DNA of 64,000 bases from DASUFZ01 sp035541475 (GTDB lineage: Bacteria > Myxococcota_A > UBA9160 > SMWR01): assembly GCA_035541475.1 (NCBI GenBank), contig DATKND010000007.1:1-64000 (forward strand), read 5' to 3'. A program made the position numbers and the translations under genes. The notes beneath the pieces were generated by a model, which was not told the DNA's origin, searched no databases, and worked only from the letters and a program-made list of their open reading frames with translations. This document shows, in pieces, positions 32,836-41,184 of this stretch; the stretch's first letter is position 1, and the number at the start of each line of letters is the position of its first letter.

Positions 32836-34020
32836 TCAGGCCGCCGCGAGCAGCGGATCACCCATGCGGCGGAAGGCGTCCTCGATGGCGCCGCCGAGGA
32901 AGCGCTCGCGACGCGCGGGCGAGAGCTCCTTCAGCGCCTCGGCGTAGTGCCCGATCGGGTCGGTGAAGCCCTCGAAGTGCGGGAAGTCCGACGAGAAGAC
33001 GATCATGTCGTCGGGCAGCTCCTGCACGATCCTCGCGATCGGCGAGTCGTTGCCGGCGGAGAGCGGCGTCGCCTTCACGTTGCGCGCGAGGTACTCGCTC
33101 GGGCGCAGCGGAAGCTTCCACTTGCCGAGGAAGAGCTCCGCGGTCGGCGAGATGCGGTCGTCGATCTCGCGGAGCAGGAAGGGCAGCCATCCGGTGCCGA
33201 CCTCGGCGAGCAGCAAGGTCAAGGTGGGGAAGCGCTCGAAGACGCCGCTGTAGATCAGCGCATTGATGAGCGTGGTCGGCGCGACGTGTCGGTGCGAGCC
33301 GCCGAGCATGCGGAGCAAAGTCACGTCGCCGCCGAGGTTCGACCAGCCCGGATCGAAGCGCATGCGCTCGAAGCCGGTGTGGAGCATCGGCGCCATGCCG
33401 AGTCCGACGGCGGCGGACCAGACGCGGTCCCAACTGGGATGCGCCGGCGGCACGCCGTTCACGGGGTAGGCCGGCACCAGGAAGATGCGGCTGCCGCGAG
33501 CGCGCATGCGCTCGAGCTCCGCGGCGGCGACGCCGAGATCGGTGTAGTCGAGCGCCGTCACGGGCAGGAGACGGCCGCCCGCGCCGGCGCATGTGTCGGC
33601 GAGCCAGGTGTTGCAGGTGTGGAGCACTTCGCGGCGCAGCGCGACGTCCGGGATGAAGAGGTTGTACGCGAAGCCGGAGAGGCAGATGACGTTCTGGAGC
33701 GCGATGCCCTGCTGATCGAGCCACGCGACGCGCGCCTTCGCGTTCGCGACCTGGAACTGATTCCTGCCTTCGAACTCCTTGCGGCGCTCGGCCTCGGCGA
33801 GCTTCTCGTTGCCGAAGAGCGTCAGCAGACCCGGCGGCAGCAGCTCCGACACCGGCGGGCGCTGCGACTCGGGCACGTCGCGCAGCAGGTCGCCGACGAT
33901 CGCGTCGACCGCGAGCATCGAGGGGTCGAGCTTCGGCAGCCGCACGGCGAGCTCCGGGTAGGGCGCGAGCCAGTCGCCGCCGGGCTCGAAGTGGGAATCG
34001 ATGTCGATGATCCGCTGCAT
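32836..34020 (-). CDS. amidohydrolase family protein (amidohydrolase 2)
   Basis: A 394-residue TIM-barrel metal-dependent hydrolase or decarboxylase of the ACMSD-like amidohydrolase-2 group. The metal site starts with IIDIDSHFEP (Asp-x-His), continues with PMLHTGFERM (His on strand 5) and ends with VFSSDFPHFEG (Asp on strand 8). Proteins of this type are abundant in bacteria degrading aromatic or steroid-like compounds and often act as ring-cleavage or decarboxylating enzymes; the substrate is not evident. ATG at 34020, 27 bases after the VOC gene. Third gene of the 35220-30901 operon. Confidence 0.9.
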   Translation of the reverse strand: MQRIIDIDSHFEPGGDWLAPYPELAVRLPKLDPSMLAVDAIVGDLLRDVPESQRPPVSELLPPGLLTLFGNEKLAEAERRKEFEGRNQFQVANAKARVAWLDQQGIALQNVICLSGFAYNLFIPDVALRREVLHTCNTWLADTCAGAGGRLLPVTALDYTDLGVAAAELERMRARGSRIFLVPAYPVNGVPPAHPSWDRVWSAAVGLGMAPMLHTGFERMRFDPGWSNLGGDVTLLRMLGGSHRHVAPTTLINALIYSGVFERFPTLTLLLAEVGTGWLPFLLREIDDRISPTAELFLGKWKLPLRPSEYLARNVKATPLSAGNDSPIARIVQELPDDMIVFSSDFPHFEGFTDPIGHYAEALKELSPARRERFLGGAIEDAFRRMGDPLLAAA

Positions 34021-34047
34021 GGAAGCTCCTTTCGCGCGGGCACGCGA

Positions 34048-34440
34048 TCAGGCGAGCATCTGCACGATCTCGGCGAGGTGACCCTCCGGATCGGTGGCGA
34101 AGGCGACGCGCAGCTTCAGCTCGGGCATCTCCTTCATCGGAGCGTGGACGCGGCCGCCGGCCGCACGGACGCGATCGAGCAGCGCGGGCAGGTCGTCGGT
34201 CAGGAAACCGAGGATCAGCTCGCCTCGCTGCGGCGCGGACCGCGGGAGGAACTTCAGCAGGACCAGCGATCCGAATGCGGCGTTCGGATCGCTGGACAAC
34301 ATGATCTCGTCGATCGGCTCGCTGCCGATCTCGGCCTGGAAGCGGTGCACCGCGTGGAGTCCGTAGACGTCGCGGTAGAAGGCGGCCTGCTTCTCGAGAT
34401 CGTGGACGACGAGCTTGGTGAAGCTGAAGCTCGGATTCAT
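34048..34440 (-). CDS. VOC superfamily (glyoxalase/bleomycin-resistance-like) protein
   Basis: A 130-residue single-chain vicinal-oxygen-chelate protein with two beta-alpha-beta-beta-beta modules: SFTKLVVHDLEKQAAFYRDVYGL opens the first, and ELILGFLTDDLPALLDRVRAAGG opens the second, closing with FATDPEGHLAEIVQ. The metal ligands expected are the early His (VVHD) and a late Glu (AEIVQ). Members include glyoxalase I, dioxygenases and epimerases; this short form usually dimerises. It lies 9 bases after the SDR gene in the operon and probably acts on the same substrate series. Confidence 0.88.
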   Translation of the reverse strand: MNPSFSFTKLVVHDLEKQAAFYRDVYGLHAVHRFQAEIGSEPIDEIMLSSDPNAAFGSLVLLKFLPRSAPQRGELILGFLTDDLPALLDRVRAAGGRVHAPMKEMPELKLRVAFATDPEGHLAEIVQMLA

Positions 34441-34449
34441 CGCATCCTC

Positions 34450-35220
34450 CTAGCGCGGGACCATGCCGCCGTCGGCGAAGACGACCTGCCCCGTGATGAA
34501 CGAGCCGGCGTCGGACGTCAGCAGCAGCGCCGGCCCCACCATCTCGTCCGGGTGCGCCATGCGCGGCATCAGCTGCAGCTTCGTCATCTCGGCCTGCGCC
34601 TCGGCCGGGTTCTTCCGAACCATGTCGGTGTCGACCGTGCCCGGCGAGAGCGCGTTCACACGGATCCCGTGCGGAGCGAACTCCGCGGCCATCGAGCGCG
34701 TTGCGGCGACGAGGCCCGCCTTGCCGATCCCGTAGAGCGAGACGGTCGACGAGAAGAGGAAGGCGGCGCCCGAGACGACGTTCAGCACGGCCGCGTGACC
34801 GCTCTTCTTCAGGTGCGGCAGCGCCTCCTGCACGAGGAACACGGGGCCGCGCAGATTCACGTCGAGCGACTTGGCCCAGGCCTCGGGCGTGTACTCGCCG
34901 TGCGGCAGCGCGAGCGCGTTCGCCGCGTTGTTGACGACCACGTCGATCGCGCCAAAGGCGTCGTGCGTGCGGCGCACGAGCTCCGCGAGAGACGCGAGGT
35001 CGCCGAGGTGGGTCGGCACGCCGAGCGCGTCGCCGCCGAGCTTTCGCAGGTGCTCCTCGGTCTCCTTGCAGGCGTCGGGCTTGCGGCTCGCGACGACCAC
35101 CTTCGCGCCGGCGGCGACGTAGCCCTCGGCGAGCGCGCGTCCGATGCCGCGCGTCCCGCCCGTCACGATCACCACGCGCCCGGTCATGTCGAAGAGCCGT
35201 CGGAGCGTCGCGCGGTCCAC
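34450..35220 (-). CDS. short-chain dehydrogenase/reductase (first gene of operon)
   Basis: A 256-residue classical SDR. GRVVIVTGGTRGIGRALAEGYV binds the cofactor; VVVNNAANALALPHGE is the NNAG-type motif; the catalytic Tyr-Lys are in VSLYGIGKAGLV; SPGTVDTDMVRKNP follows. An Arg and Lys after strand 2 (SRKPDACKETEE) suggest NADP use. The GTG at 35220 is preferred because GGAGG lies 5 bases upstream at 35226-35230; the in-frame ATG at 35232 lies right next to the operator with no room for a ribosome-binding site. It opens the SDR-VOC-amidohydrolase-ColD-TetR operon. Confidence 0.9.
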   Translation of the reverse strand: MDRATLRRLFDMTGRVVIVTGGTRGIGRALAEGYVAAGAKVVVASRKPDACKETEEHLRKLGGDALGVPTHLGDLASLAELVRRTHDAFGAIDVVVNNAANALALPHGEYTPEAWAKSLDVNLRGPVFLVQEALPHLKKSGHAAVLNVVSGAAFLFSSTVSLYGIGKAGLVAATRSMAAEFAPHGIRVNALSPGTVDTDMVRKNPAEAQAEMTKLQLMPRMAHPDEMVGPALLLTSDAGSFITGQVVFADGGMVPR

Positions 35221-35234
35221 GCGGTCCTCCATTA

Positions 35235-35249
35235 GTGAATTTCGTTCAC
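35235..35249. promoter_or_regulatory. inverted-repeat operator at the head of the SDR operon
   Basis: GTGAA-TTTCG-TTCAC is a perfect 5-base inverted repeat in an AT-rich patch between the divergent SDR operon and serS. Reading the minus strand, it lies 15 bases upstream of the preferred SDR start and next to an ATATTGT stretch that could be a -10 element. It is the likely site for the TetR protein encoded at the end of the same operon. Confidence 0.6.
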
Positions 35250-35334
35250 AATATCATGAGAGCGCGCACCGAGGCAAGCGCGACCCTCGTCGCTGCTCGC
35301 GAGCGCGGAGGCCGTGTGCTTCCCTCCCTCGGCC

Positions 35335-36645
35335 ATGCTCGACCCCCGCGCACTCGCCGAGCGCCGCGACGAGATCGTCGAGGCGTGTCGCCGTCGCGGC
35401 GCGCGAGTCGACGTCGACGCGGCGGTGGCGGCCTACGAGCAGGTAGCGGCGCGCCAGACCGAGCTCAACGAGCTGAACCGACAGCGCAACGAGCACCAGG
35501 AGTCGGGCAAGCGGAAGCTCTCGCCCGACGAGCGCGCCGCGCACGTCGCCGAGGGGCGGCGGCTGAAGGACGCCGTCGGCGCGCAGGAGCAGCGCCTCGA
35601 GGCCGCGCGCCTCGAGCTCGACGCGCGCCTGGCCGCGATCCCCAACTTCGTCCACCCCGACGCGCCGGTCGGTGGCGAGGCCGACGCGCGGGAGCTGCGG
35701 CGCGCCGGCGAGATCCCGCGCTTCGACTTCGCGCCGCGCGATCACCTCGAGCTCGGCACGCGGCTCTCGCTCTTCGACTTCGAGGCCGGCGCGCGCGTCG
35801 CCGGGCAGAAGTTCTACTACCTGAAGAACGAGGCCGTGCTGCTCGAACTCGCGCTCCAGCGGATGGCGCTCGACCTGCTGATCGCCGAGGGCTTCACGCC
35901 GTTCGCGACGCCCGACCTCGCGCGCCGCAGCGTGGTCGACGCGATGGCCTTCAGCCCGCGCGGTCCGGAGACGCAGATCTACTCCGTCGAAGGCACCGAC
36001 CTCGACCTGATCGGCACGGCCGAGATCACGCTCGGCGGCCTCTACCAGGACAGCGTGCTCGAGGAGGACGACCTGCCGATCCGAATCGCGGGCGTGTCGC
36101 ACTGCTACCGCACCGAGGCGGGCTCGGCCGGCCGCGAGAGCAAGGGCCTCTATCGCGTGCACCAGTTCACGAAGGTCGAGATGTTCGCCTTCACGCGGCC
36201 GGAGGACTCCGAGGCGATGCACGCGGAGCTCGTGGGGATCGAGGAGCAGATCTGGCAGAAGCTCGAGATCCCGTATCGCGTGGTCGACATCGCGACCGGC
36301 GATCTCGGCGCGCCCGCCTATCGCAAGTTCGACCTCGAGGCGTGGCTGCCCGGCCGCGGCGAGAAGGGCGACTGGGGCGAGGTGACGAGCGCGTCGAACT
36401 GCACCGACTTCCAGGCGCGTCGGCTGAAGACGCGCTTCCGCCGCAAGGCGGCGAAGAAGACCGAGCTGGTGCACACCTTGAACGGCACGGCCGTCGCGAT
36501 CTCGCGGGCGCTGATCGCGCTGCTCGAGAACCACCAGCAGGCCGACGGCTCGGTGCGGATCCCGCCGGCGCTGCGGCCGTACGTCGGTCGCGATCAGATT
36601 GGCCCGCGGCAAGCCGGGCGGAGCCCGGCGCGCAGCGAGGCGTAG
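35335..36645 (+). CDS. serS: seryl-tRNA synthetase
   Basis: A 436-residue class II synthetase charging tRNA-Ser and, in selenocysteine users, tRNA-Sec. The N-terminal coiled-coil arm spans about residues 30-105 (YEQVAARQTELNELNRQRNEHQESGKRKLS). Catalytic motifs are motif 2 (SHCYRTEAGSAGRESKGLYR, then HQFTKVEMF) and motif 3 (LNGTAVAISRALIALLENHQ). SNCTDFQARRLKTRFR is also conserved. The ATG at 35335 fits the family N-terminus. The protein should end near RPYVGRDQIG; instead it runs on through PRQAGRSPARSEA, encoded by a dispersed repeat whose tail supplies the TAG stop. The next gene is selB, a sensible functional partner. Confidence 0.96.
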   Translation: MLDPRALAERRDEIVEACRRRGARVDVDAAVAAYEQVAARQTELNELNRQRNEHQESGKRKLSPDERAAHVAEGRRLKDAVGAQEQRLEAARLELDARLAAIPNFVHPDAPVGGEADARELRRAGEIPRFDFAPRDHLELGTRLSLFDFEAGARVAGQKFYYLKNEAVLLELALQRMALDLLIAEGFTPFATPDLARRSVVDAMAFSPRGPETQIYSVEGTDLDLIGTAEITLGGLYQDSVLEEDDLPIRIAGVSHCYRTEAGSAGRESKGLYRVHQFTKVEMFAFTRPEDSEAMHAELVGIEEQIWQKLEIPYRVVDIATGDLGAPAYRKFDLEAWLPGRGEKGDWGEVTSASNCTDFQARRLKTRFRRKAAKKTELVHTLNGTAVAISRALIALLENHQQADGSVRIPPALRPYVGRDQIGPRQAGRSPARSEA

Positions 36646-36655
36646 CCGAGCGAAG
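36613..36655. repeat. dispersed hairpin-plus-tail repeat overlapping the serS stop codon
   Basis: GCCGGGC (36613-36619), loop GGA, GCCCGGC (36623-36629): a 7-base-pair stem whose sequence differs from that of the 21.7-kb copy. The tail CGCGCAGCGAGGCG-T-AGCCGAGCGAAG follows and matches that copy in 26 of 27 bases. The single T difference creates the serS TAG. Confidence 0.7.
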
Positions 36656-36691
36656 TTCAGAGGATCAGACCCGGTTCGTGAGGATTGGAGG

Positions 36692-38629
36692 ATGGCCGGC
36701 GCCACGTCGACGCAGCCACAGCTCGTTCTCGGCACCGCCGGCCACATCGATCACGGCAAGACCGCGCTCGTGCGCGCGCTGACCGGCGTCGACTGCGATC
36801 GGCTGCCCGAGGAGAAGGCGCGCGGCATCACGATCGAGCTCGGCTTCGCGCCGCTCGACCTCGGCGGCGTGCGCGTCTCGGTCGTCGACGTGCCGGGCCA
36901 CGAGGGGCTGGTCCGCACGATGGTGTCGGGCGCGACCGGCATCGATCTCGTGCTGCTCGTCGTGGCGGCCGACGAGGGCGCGATGCCGCAGACGCGCGAG
37001 CACCTCGCCATCTGCGAGCTGCTCGGGCTCTCGCGCGGCGTGGTGGCGCTCACGAAGTGCGACCTCGTGGAGACCGAGATGGCGGAGCTCGCGGCCGAGG
37101 AGGTGCGCGCGCTGCTCGCGCCGACGCCGCTCTCCGCGCTGCCGATCGTGCGCGTCTCGGCGCGCACGGGCGAAGGCCTCGACGATCTGCGCAACGCACT
37201 CGCCGCCGAGATCTCGGCCGCGCCCGCGCGAACGCCGCGCGACGGACCGCCGCGCCTCGCGATCGACCGCGCCTTCGAGGTGCGGGGCTTCGGCCCGGTC
37301 GCGACCGGGACCTTGATCGGCTCGGCGCTCGCCGTCGGCGACCTGCTGGAGCTGCATCCGTCCGGACTGCGCGGGCGCGTGCGCGGGCTCGAGAGCCACG
37401 GCGTCCGCCGCGAGCGGGCCGAGCCCGGTGCGCGAACAGCGGTCAACGTGCAGGGGATCCCGCTCGACGCGCTCGCGCGCGGGTGCCTGCTGGCGCCGCC
37501 CGGCGCGCTGGCGCCGACCGTCGTTCTCGACGTCGAGCTGCGCTGGCTCGGCGAGGCGCCGCTCGAGGAGCTCGCGTCGGTCGAGCTCCTCAGCGGCACC
37601 GCCGAGCGTCGCGCGCGCATCGGTCCGATCGGCGCGCCGATCCCCGTCGGCGGATCGGGCCTCGCGCGCATCCACGTCGACGGGGATCCTCTGGTGCTGC
37701 TACCGGGCGACCGCTTCATCGTCCGCGGCTTCGCGCGCGGCGCGCAGAGCGGGGCGACACAGGGCGGTGGTCGCGTGCTCGACGTCGCACCGCCGCGCCG
37801 CCGCCGCAGCGACCCCGCGCTCGCCGCCGAGCTCGAGTCGCTCCGTCGTGGCGACGCCGCGGGAGGTCTCTGCGTGCGGATCCTGCGCGCGGGGCTCGCC
37901 GGCATCGCGCGCGAGGAGCTCGCGCGCGCGACCGGTCTCCTCCCGGCGTCGCTCGAGCGCGAGCTCGCGGCGCTCGCCGCGAAGGGCATGATCGCCTGCG
38001 CGCCGGGCGGACTCTGCGTCGCCGAGGCCGCGCTGCGCGACCTCGAATCCCGTCTCTGCGCCGCGCTCGACGCCTTTCACGAGGCCGAACCGCTGCGACC
38101 CGGTATGCCGACCGCCGCGCTGCGCGGTGCGCTGCCGGCCAATGCGCCGCGCGAGCTGGCCGAGCTCGCGCTGGCGCGGCTCGCGGCGCAGGTCGAGCTG
38201 GTGCAGGAAGGCGAGCACGCGCGCCGTCCCGCGCACCGCGCCGCGCTGTCGGACGCGCAGCAGCGGATCGCGGCGACGCTGTGCGCGGAGCTCGCTGCCG
38301 CCGCGCTCGAGCCGCCGTCGCTGCGCGATCTCGCGGCGAAGACCGGCGCCGCGCCGCAGCCGCTCGTCGACCTGCTCGCGCACCTCGAGCGCGAGGGGCG
38401 CGTGGTGCGCGCGCCGGGCGATCTCTGGTTCGACGCGGGCGCCATCGAATCGCTGCGCGCGCGCATCCGGGAGCACTTCGTCCGCGAGCCGACGCTCGAC
38501 ACCGCGCGCTACAAGGCGCTGATCGGTACGTCGCGGCGCAGCGCCGTGCCGCTGATGGAGCTCTTCGACCTGGAGCGCCTCACCGCGCGCCGCGGCGACG
38601 TGCGCGTGCTGCGAACGACGCCGAGGTAG
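36692..38629 (+). CDS. selB: selenocysteine-specific translation elongation factor SelB
   Basis: A 645-residue translational GTPase that brings Sec-tRNA to UGA codons marked by a SECIS hairpin. The G-domain motifs are GTAGHIDHGKT (G1), VDVPGHEGLVR (G3) and ALTKCDL (G4). EEKARGITIELGF covers the switch region. Domains 2 and 3 follow (RAFEVRGFGPVATGTLIGSAL), then a C-terminal region of about 250 residues with SelB winged helices (GIAREELARATGLLPASLERELAALAAKG; FVREPTLDTARYKALIGTSRRSAVPLMELFD) that binds the SECIS RNA. ATG at 36692 with GAGG 8 bases upstream. No selA, selD or selC (tRNA-Sec) is in the window. Its presence implies the genome encodes selenoproteins. Confidence 0.95.
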   Translation: MAGATSTQPQLVLGTAGHIDHGKTALVRALTGVDCDRLPEEKARGITIELGFAPLDLGGVRVSVVDVPGHEGLVRTMVSGATGIDLVLLVVAADEGAMPQTREHLAICELLGLSRGVVALTKCDLVETEMAELAAEEVRALLAPTPLSALPIVRVSARTGEGLDDLRNALAAEISAAPARTPRDGPPRLAIDRAFEVRGFGPVATGTLIGSALAVGDLLELHPSGLRGRVRGLESHGVRRERAEPGARTAVNVQGIPLDALARGCLLAPPGALAPTVVLDVELRWLGEAPLEELASVELLSGTAERRARIGPIGAPIPVGGSGLARIHVDGDPLVLLPGDRFIVRGFARGAQSGATQGGGRVLDVAPPRRRRSDPALAAELESLRRGDAAGGLCVRILRAGLAGIAREELARATGLLPASLERELAALAAKGMIACAPGGLCVAEAALRDLESRLCAALDAFHEAEPLRPGMPTAALRGALPANAPRELAELALARLAAQVELVQEGEHARRPAHRAALSDAQQRIAATLCAELAAAALEPPSLRDLAAKTGAAPQPLVDLLAHLEREGRVVRAPGDLWFDAGAIESLRARIREHFVREPTLDTARYKALIGTSRRSAVPLMELFDLERLTARRGDVRVLRTTPR

Positions 38630-38634
38630 CCCGC

Positions 38635-40251
38635 ATTCCTCACCCGGGACGTGCGTCTCGACTCCTCCCCTGGCTCGGCGTGCTGGGGGTGTTGGCCGTC
38701 GCGGCGTTCGTGCGCTTGCGGCTCGTGAACCTGCCGCTCGAGCGCGACGAGGGCGGCTTCGCCTACACCGCGCAGCGAATGCTCCGAGGCGTCCCACCGT
38801 ATCGCGAGGCCTACGACATGCGGCTGCCGGGCACCTATCTCGCCTACGCGGCCTTCATGGCGGTCGGCGGCGAGACGACCGCAGCCATCCATCTCGGCCT
38901 GCTGCTCGTCAACGCCGCCACCATCGTGCTGATCTTCGTGCTGGCGCGGCGGCTCTTCGATCCGCTCTGCGCCGTCGCGGCGGCCGGCGCGTACGCGATC
39001 CTGTCGCTCGGCTCCGGCGTGCTCGGACTCGCGGCGCACACGACGCACTTCGTGGCGCTGCCCGTCGTGGCAGCCTGCATCCTGCTGGCGCGACGCCCGG
39101 AGCCGAGGAGCGCCGCGACGCTCGGGCTGATCGGGCTGCTGATGGGCATCGCGTTCGCGACGAAGCAGCACGCCGTCTTCTTCGGACTCTTCGGCGGAGT
39201 GTGGCTCTGCGCGCGCGAGTGGCAGAGCCGGCCGCGGAGCGCGAGGCGCAGCGCGTGGCGGATCTCCGCCTACTCGCTCGGCTGCATGCTGCCCTTCGCC
39301 CTCGTCTGCGCCGCCGCCTGGCGGATAGGCGTGTTCGAGCGCTTCTGGTTCTGGACCTTCACCTACGCCTCGGAGTACGCCTCCGAGTCCTCGGTGGGCG
39401 AGGGCGTCGAGGTGCTGCGCATCCTGCTGCCCGGCGTGATCGGACCGGCGACCCTTCTGTGGCTGCTCGCCGCTGTCGGGATCGTGGCAGTCGCCGTCCG
39501 CCCCGAGATGCGCGACGCGCGCGCCTTCACCTTGGGGCTGCTCTTCGCCTCGCTGCTCGCGGTGCTGCCGGGGTTCAAGTTCCGCGGGCACTACTTCATC
39601 GCGCTGTTACCCGCGCTCGCGCTGCTGGTCGGCGCGGCGATCGGCGCGCTGCGCGACGCCCTCTCGCGCTCCGGCGTTTCGGGCCGGATCGCGACCGCCG
39701 GCGCGGGCGCGCTGCTGCTCGCGGCGCTCGTGCATCCGCTCTGGGTCGAGCGGATCGCCTTCTTCCGACTCCCGCCCGAGCGGGTGTCGCGCGCGTGGTA
39801 CGGCATGAATCCGTTTGCCGAGTCCCTTCCGATCGCCGACTACCTGCGCGCGCACACCTCAGCGGACAGCCGCATCGCCGTGATCGGCTCCGAGCCGGAG
39901 ATCTACTTCTACGCGAAGCGGCGCGCGGCGACCGGCTACCTCTACATGTATGGGCTCACCGAGGCGCAGCCCTTCGCGCTCGACATGCAGCAGGACCTGA
40001 TCCGCGAGCTCGAGGCGGCGAAGCCCGAGTATCTGGTGATGGTGAACGTCGACATGTCCTGGACGCGGCACCCGGGCTCTCCGACCGCGCTCTTCGACTG
40101 GTACTCGCTCTATGTGCAGCGCTACTACGAGACCGTCGGCGTGGTCGACCTCGTCGAGCCGCTCCGCAGCGAGTACCGCTGGGACGATGCCGCGCGCGCG
40201 TACCAGGTCCGGTCGCACGACTTCGTGGCGGTGCTCCGCCGCCGCGATTGA
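38635..40251 (+). CDS. GT-C fold glycosyltransferase (ArnT/PMT/GT39-like)
   Basis: About 538 residues with a dozen hydrophobic segments, of the PMT/ArnT type that uses a polyprenyl-phosphate sugar donor. LERDEGGFAYTAQRML in the first periplasmic loop carries the expected catalytic acidic pair, and YREAYDMRLPGTYLAYA fits the family. A C-terminal periplasmic region of about 130 residues follows the last helix. Between the selB stop (38629) and the first helix there is no ATG, GTG or TTG. The best-placed start is an ATT at 38635, with GAGG 8 bases upstream; the first conventional codon is a GTG at 38680, which would cut the first membrane helix in half. It may be co-transcribed with selB. Confidence 0.82.
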   Translation: MPHPGRASRLLPWLGVLGVLAVAAFVRLRLVNLPLERDEGGFAYTAQRMLRGVPPYREAYDMRLPGTYLAYAAFMAVGGETTAAIHLGLLLVNAATIVLIFVLARRLFDPLCAVAAAGAYAILSLGSGVLGLAAHTTHFVALPVVAACILLARRPEPRSAATLGLIGLLMGIAFATKQHAVFFGLFGGVWLCAREWQSRPRSARRSAWRISAYSLGCMLPFALVCAAAWRIGVFERFWFWTFTYASEYASESSVGEGVEVLRILLPGVIGPATLLWLLAAVGIVAVAVRPEMRDARAFTLGLLFASLLAVLPGFKFRGHYFIALLPALALLVGAAIGALRDALSRSGVSGRIATAGAGALLLAALVHPLWVERIAFFRLPPERVSRAWYGMNPFAESLPIADYLRAHTSADSRIAVIGSEPEIYFYAKRRAATGYLYMYGLTEAQPFALDMQQDLIRELEAAKPEYLVMVNVDMSWTRHPGSPTALFDWYSLYVQRYYETVGVVDLVEPLRSEYRWDDAARAYQVRSHDFVAVLRRRD

Positions 40252-40277
40252 GCGGCGACACGCATGCGCGACGCCGC

Positions 40278-41111
40278 CTACTGGCAGCGATACGTCATCC
40301 CGATGCGGCCCCAGCGCATCTCGCGAAGCAGCAGCCTCACCCAGGTGAGCGGGTTCAGCATCGCGGCCCAGCTCTCCTGGTTGTTCCAGGACCAGTAGTT
40401 GACGATCACCGGACCCTTCAGCTCCTCCAGCCGGACGGTGCCCCAGGCGCGGCTGTCGTTGCTGTTGTCGCGGTTGTCGCCGAGGAAGTAGTAGCGGCCG
40501 GGCGGAACGGTGAAGGGGGCATTGCCGAGACCCGCCATGCGCGGGTGATCGAGCACCTCGTGCGTGCAGTCGGGCAGCATCTCGTTCTCGAGCTTGTACT
40601 CGCGACCGCCTTCGTCGTTGAAGGTGCGGCCGGTGTCCTCCCAGGGAATGCGCTGGTCGTTCACATACAGCACGCCGTCGCGGTACTCGACGCGGTCGCC
40701 CGGCAGCCCGACGATGCGCTTCACGAAGCCCTCCGACGGATAGTCGGGGCACTCGTCGAGCGGGCAGATCTGGCCCGGACCGCGGCGGCCGAGCGCGAAG
40801 ACCGCGATCTCGCCGCGCCTCGGAGCGCGCAGCGCCGGCAACCGGATGTCGGTGAAGGGGATCTTCGCGCCGTATACGAACTTGTTGACGAAGACGTGGT
40901 CGCCGATCAGCAGGGTCGGGAGCATCGACTCGGAGGGCACGTAGTAGGACTCGATCACCATCGCGCGGATCAGCAGCGCGATGGCGACGGCCAGCACGAT
41001 CGGCCCGATCTGGTCCCAGGCGCGCCGCGCCAGCGAGGCGGGTGCCCCCTCGGAAAGGTCGGTCGAATCGACGATCGGTCCCTTGCGGCGTTCTTCGACG
41101 GCCACTCTCAC
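40278..41111 (-). CDS. lepB: signal peptidase I
   Basis: A 277-residue type I signal peptidase that releases exported proteins from the inner membrane. One transmembrane helix (residues 35-52, IGPIVLAVAIALLIRAMV) precedes the catalytic region. Box B is PSESMLPTL with the nucleophilic Ser; box D is FVKRIVGLPGDRV with the general-base Lys; box E is FLGDNRDNSNDSR. Two cysteine-containing insertions (GQICPLDECPDY and MLPDCTHE) lie in the non-catalytic subdomain. GTG at 41111; another GTG at 41105 is equally possible. It is divergent from the CrtC/AttH-like gene. Confidence 0.95.
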   Translation of the reverse strand: MRVAVEERRKGPIVDSTDLSEGAPASLARRAWDQIGPIVLAVAIALLIRAMVIESYYVPSESMLPTLLIGDHVFVNKFVYGAKIPFTDIRLPALRAPRRGEIAVFALGRRGPGQICPLDECPDYPSEGFVKRIVGLPGDRVEYRDGVLYVNDQRIPWEDTGRTFNDEGGREYKLENEMLPDCTHEVLDHPRMAGLGNAPFTVPPGRYYFLGDNRDNSNDSRAWGTVRLEELKGPVIVNYWSWNNQESWAAMLNPLTWVRLLLREMRWGRIGMTYRCQ

Positions 41112-41116
41112 CCCGC

Positions 41117-41145
41117 TTGATCCGGATCGGCGCGCAAGGTTAGGT
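41117..41145 (+). promoter_or_regulatory. possible sigma-70-type promoter for the CrtC/AttH-like gene
   Basis: TTGATC (41117-41122) and TTAGGT (41140-41145) are separated by 17 bases and lie 40 bases before the GTG start at 41185, in the divergent gap. The match to consensus is only fair. Confidence 0.35.
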
Positions 41146-41184
41146 TCGTCGGCTCCGGAACGCCCGTGCGAAGGAGGTCCCCCC

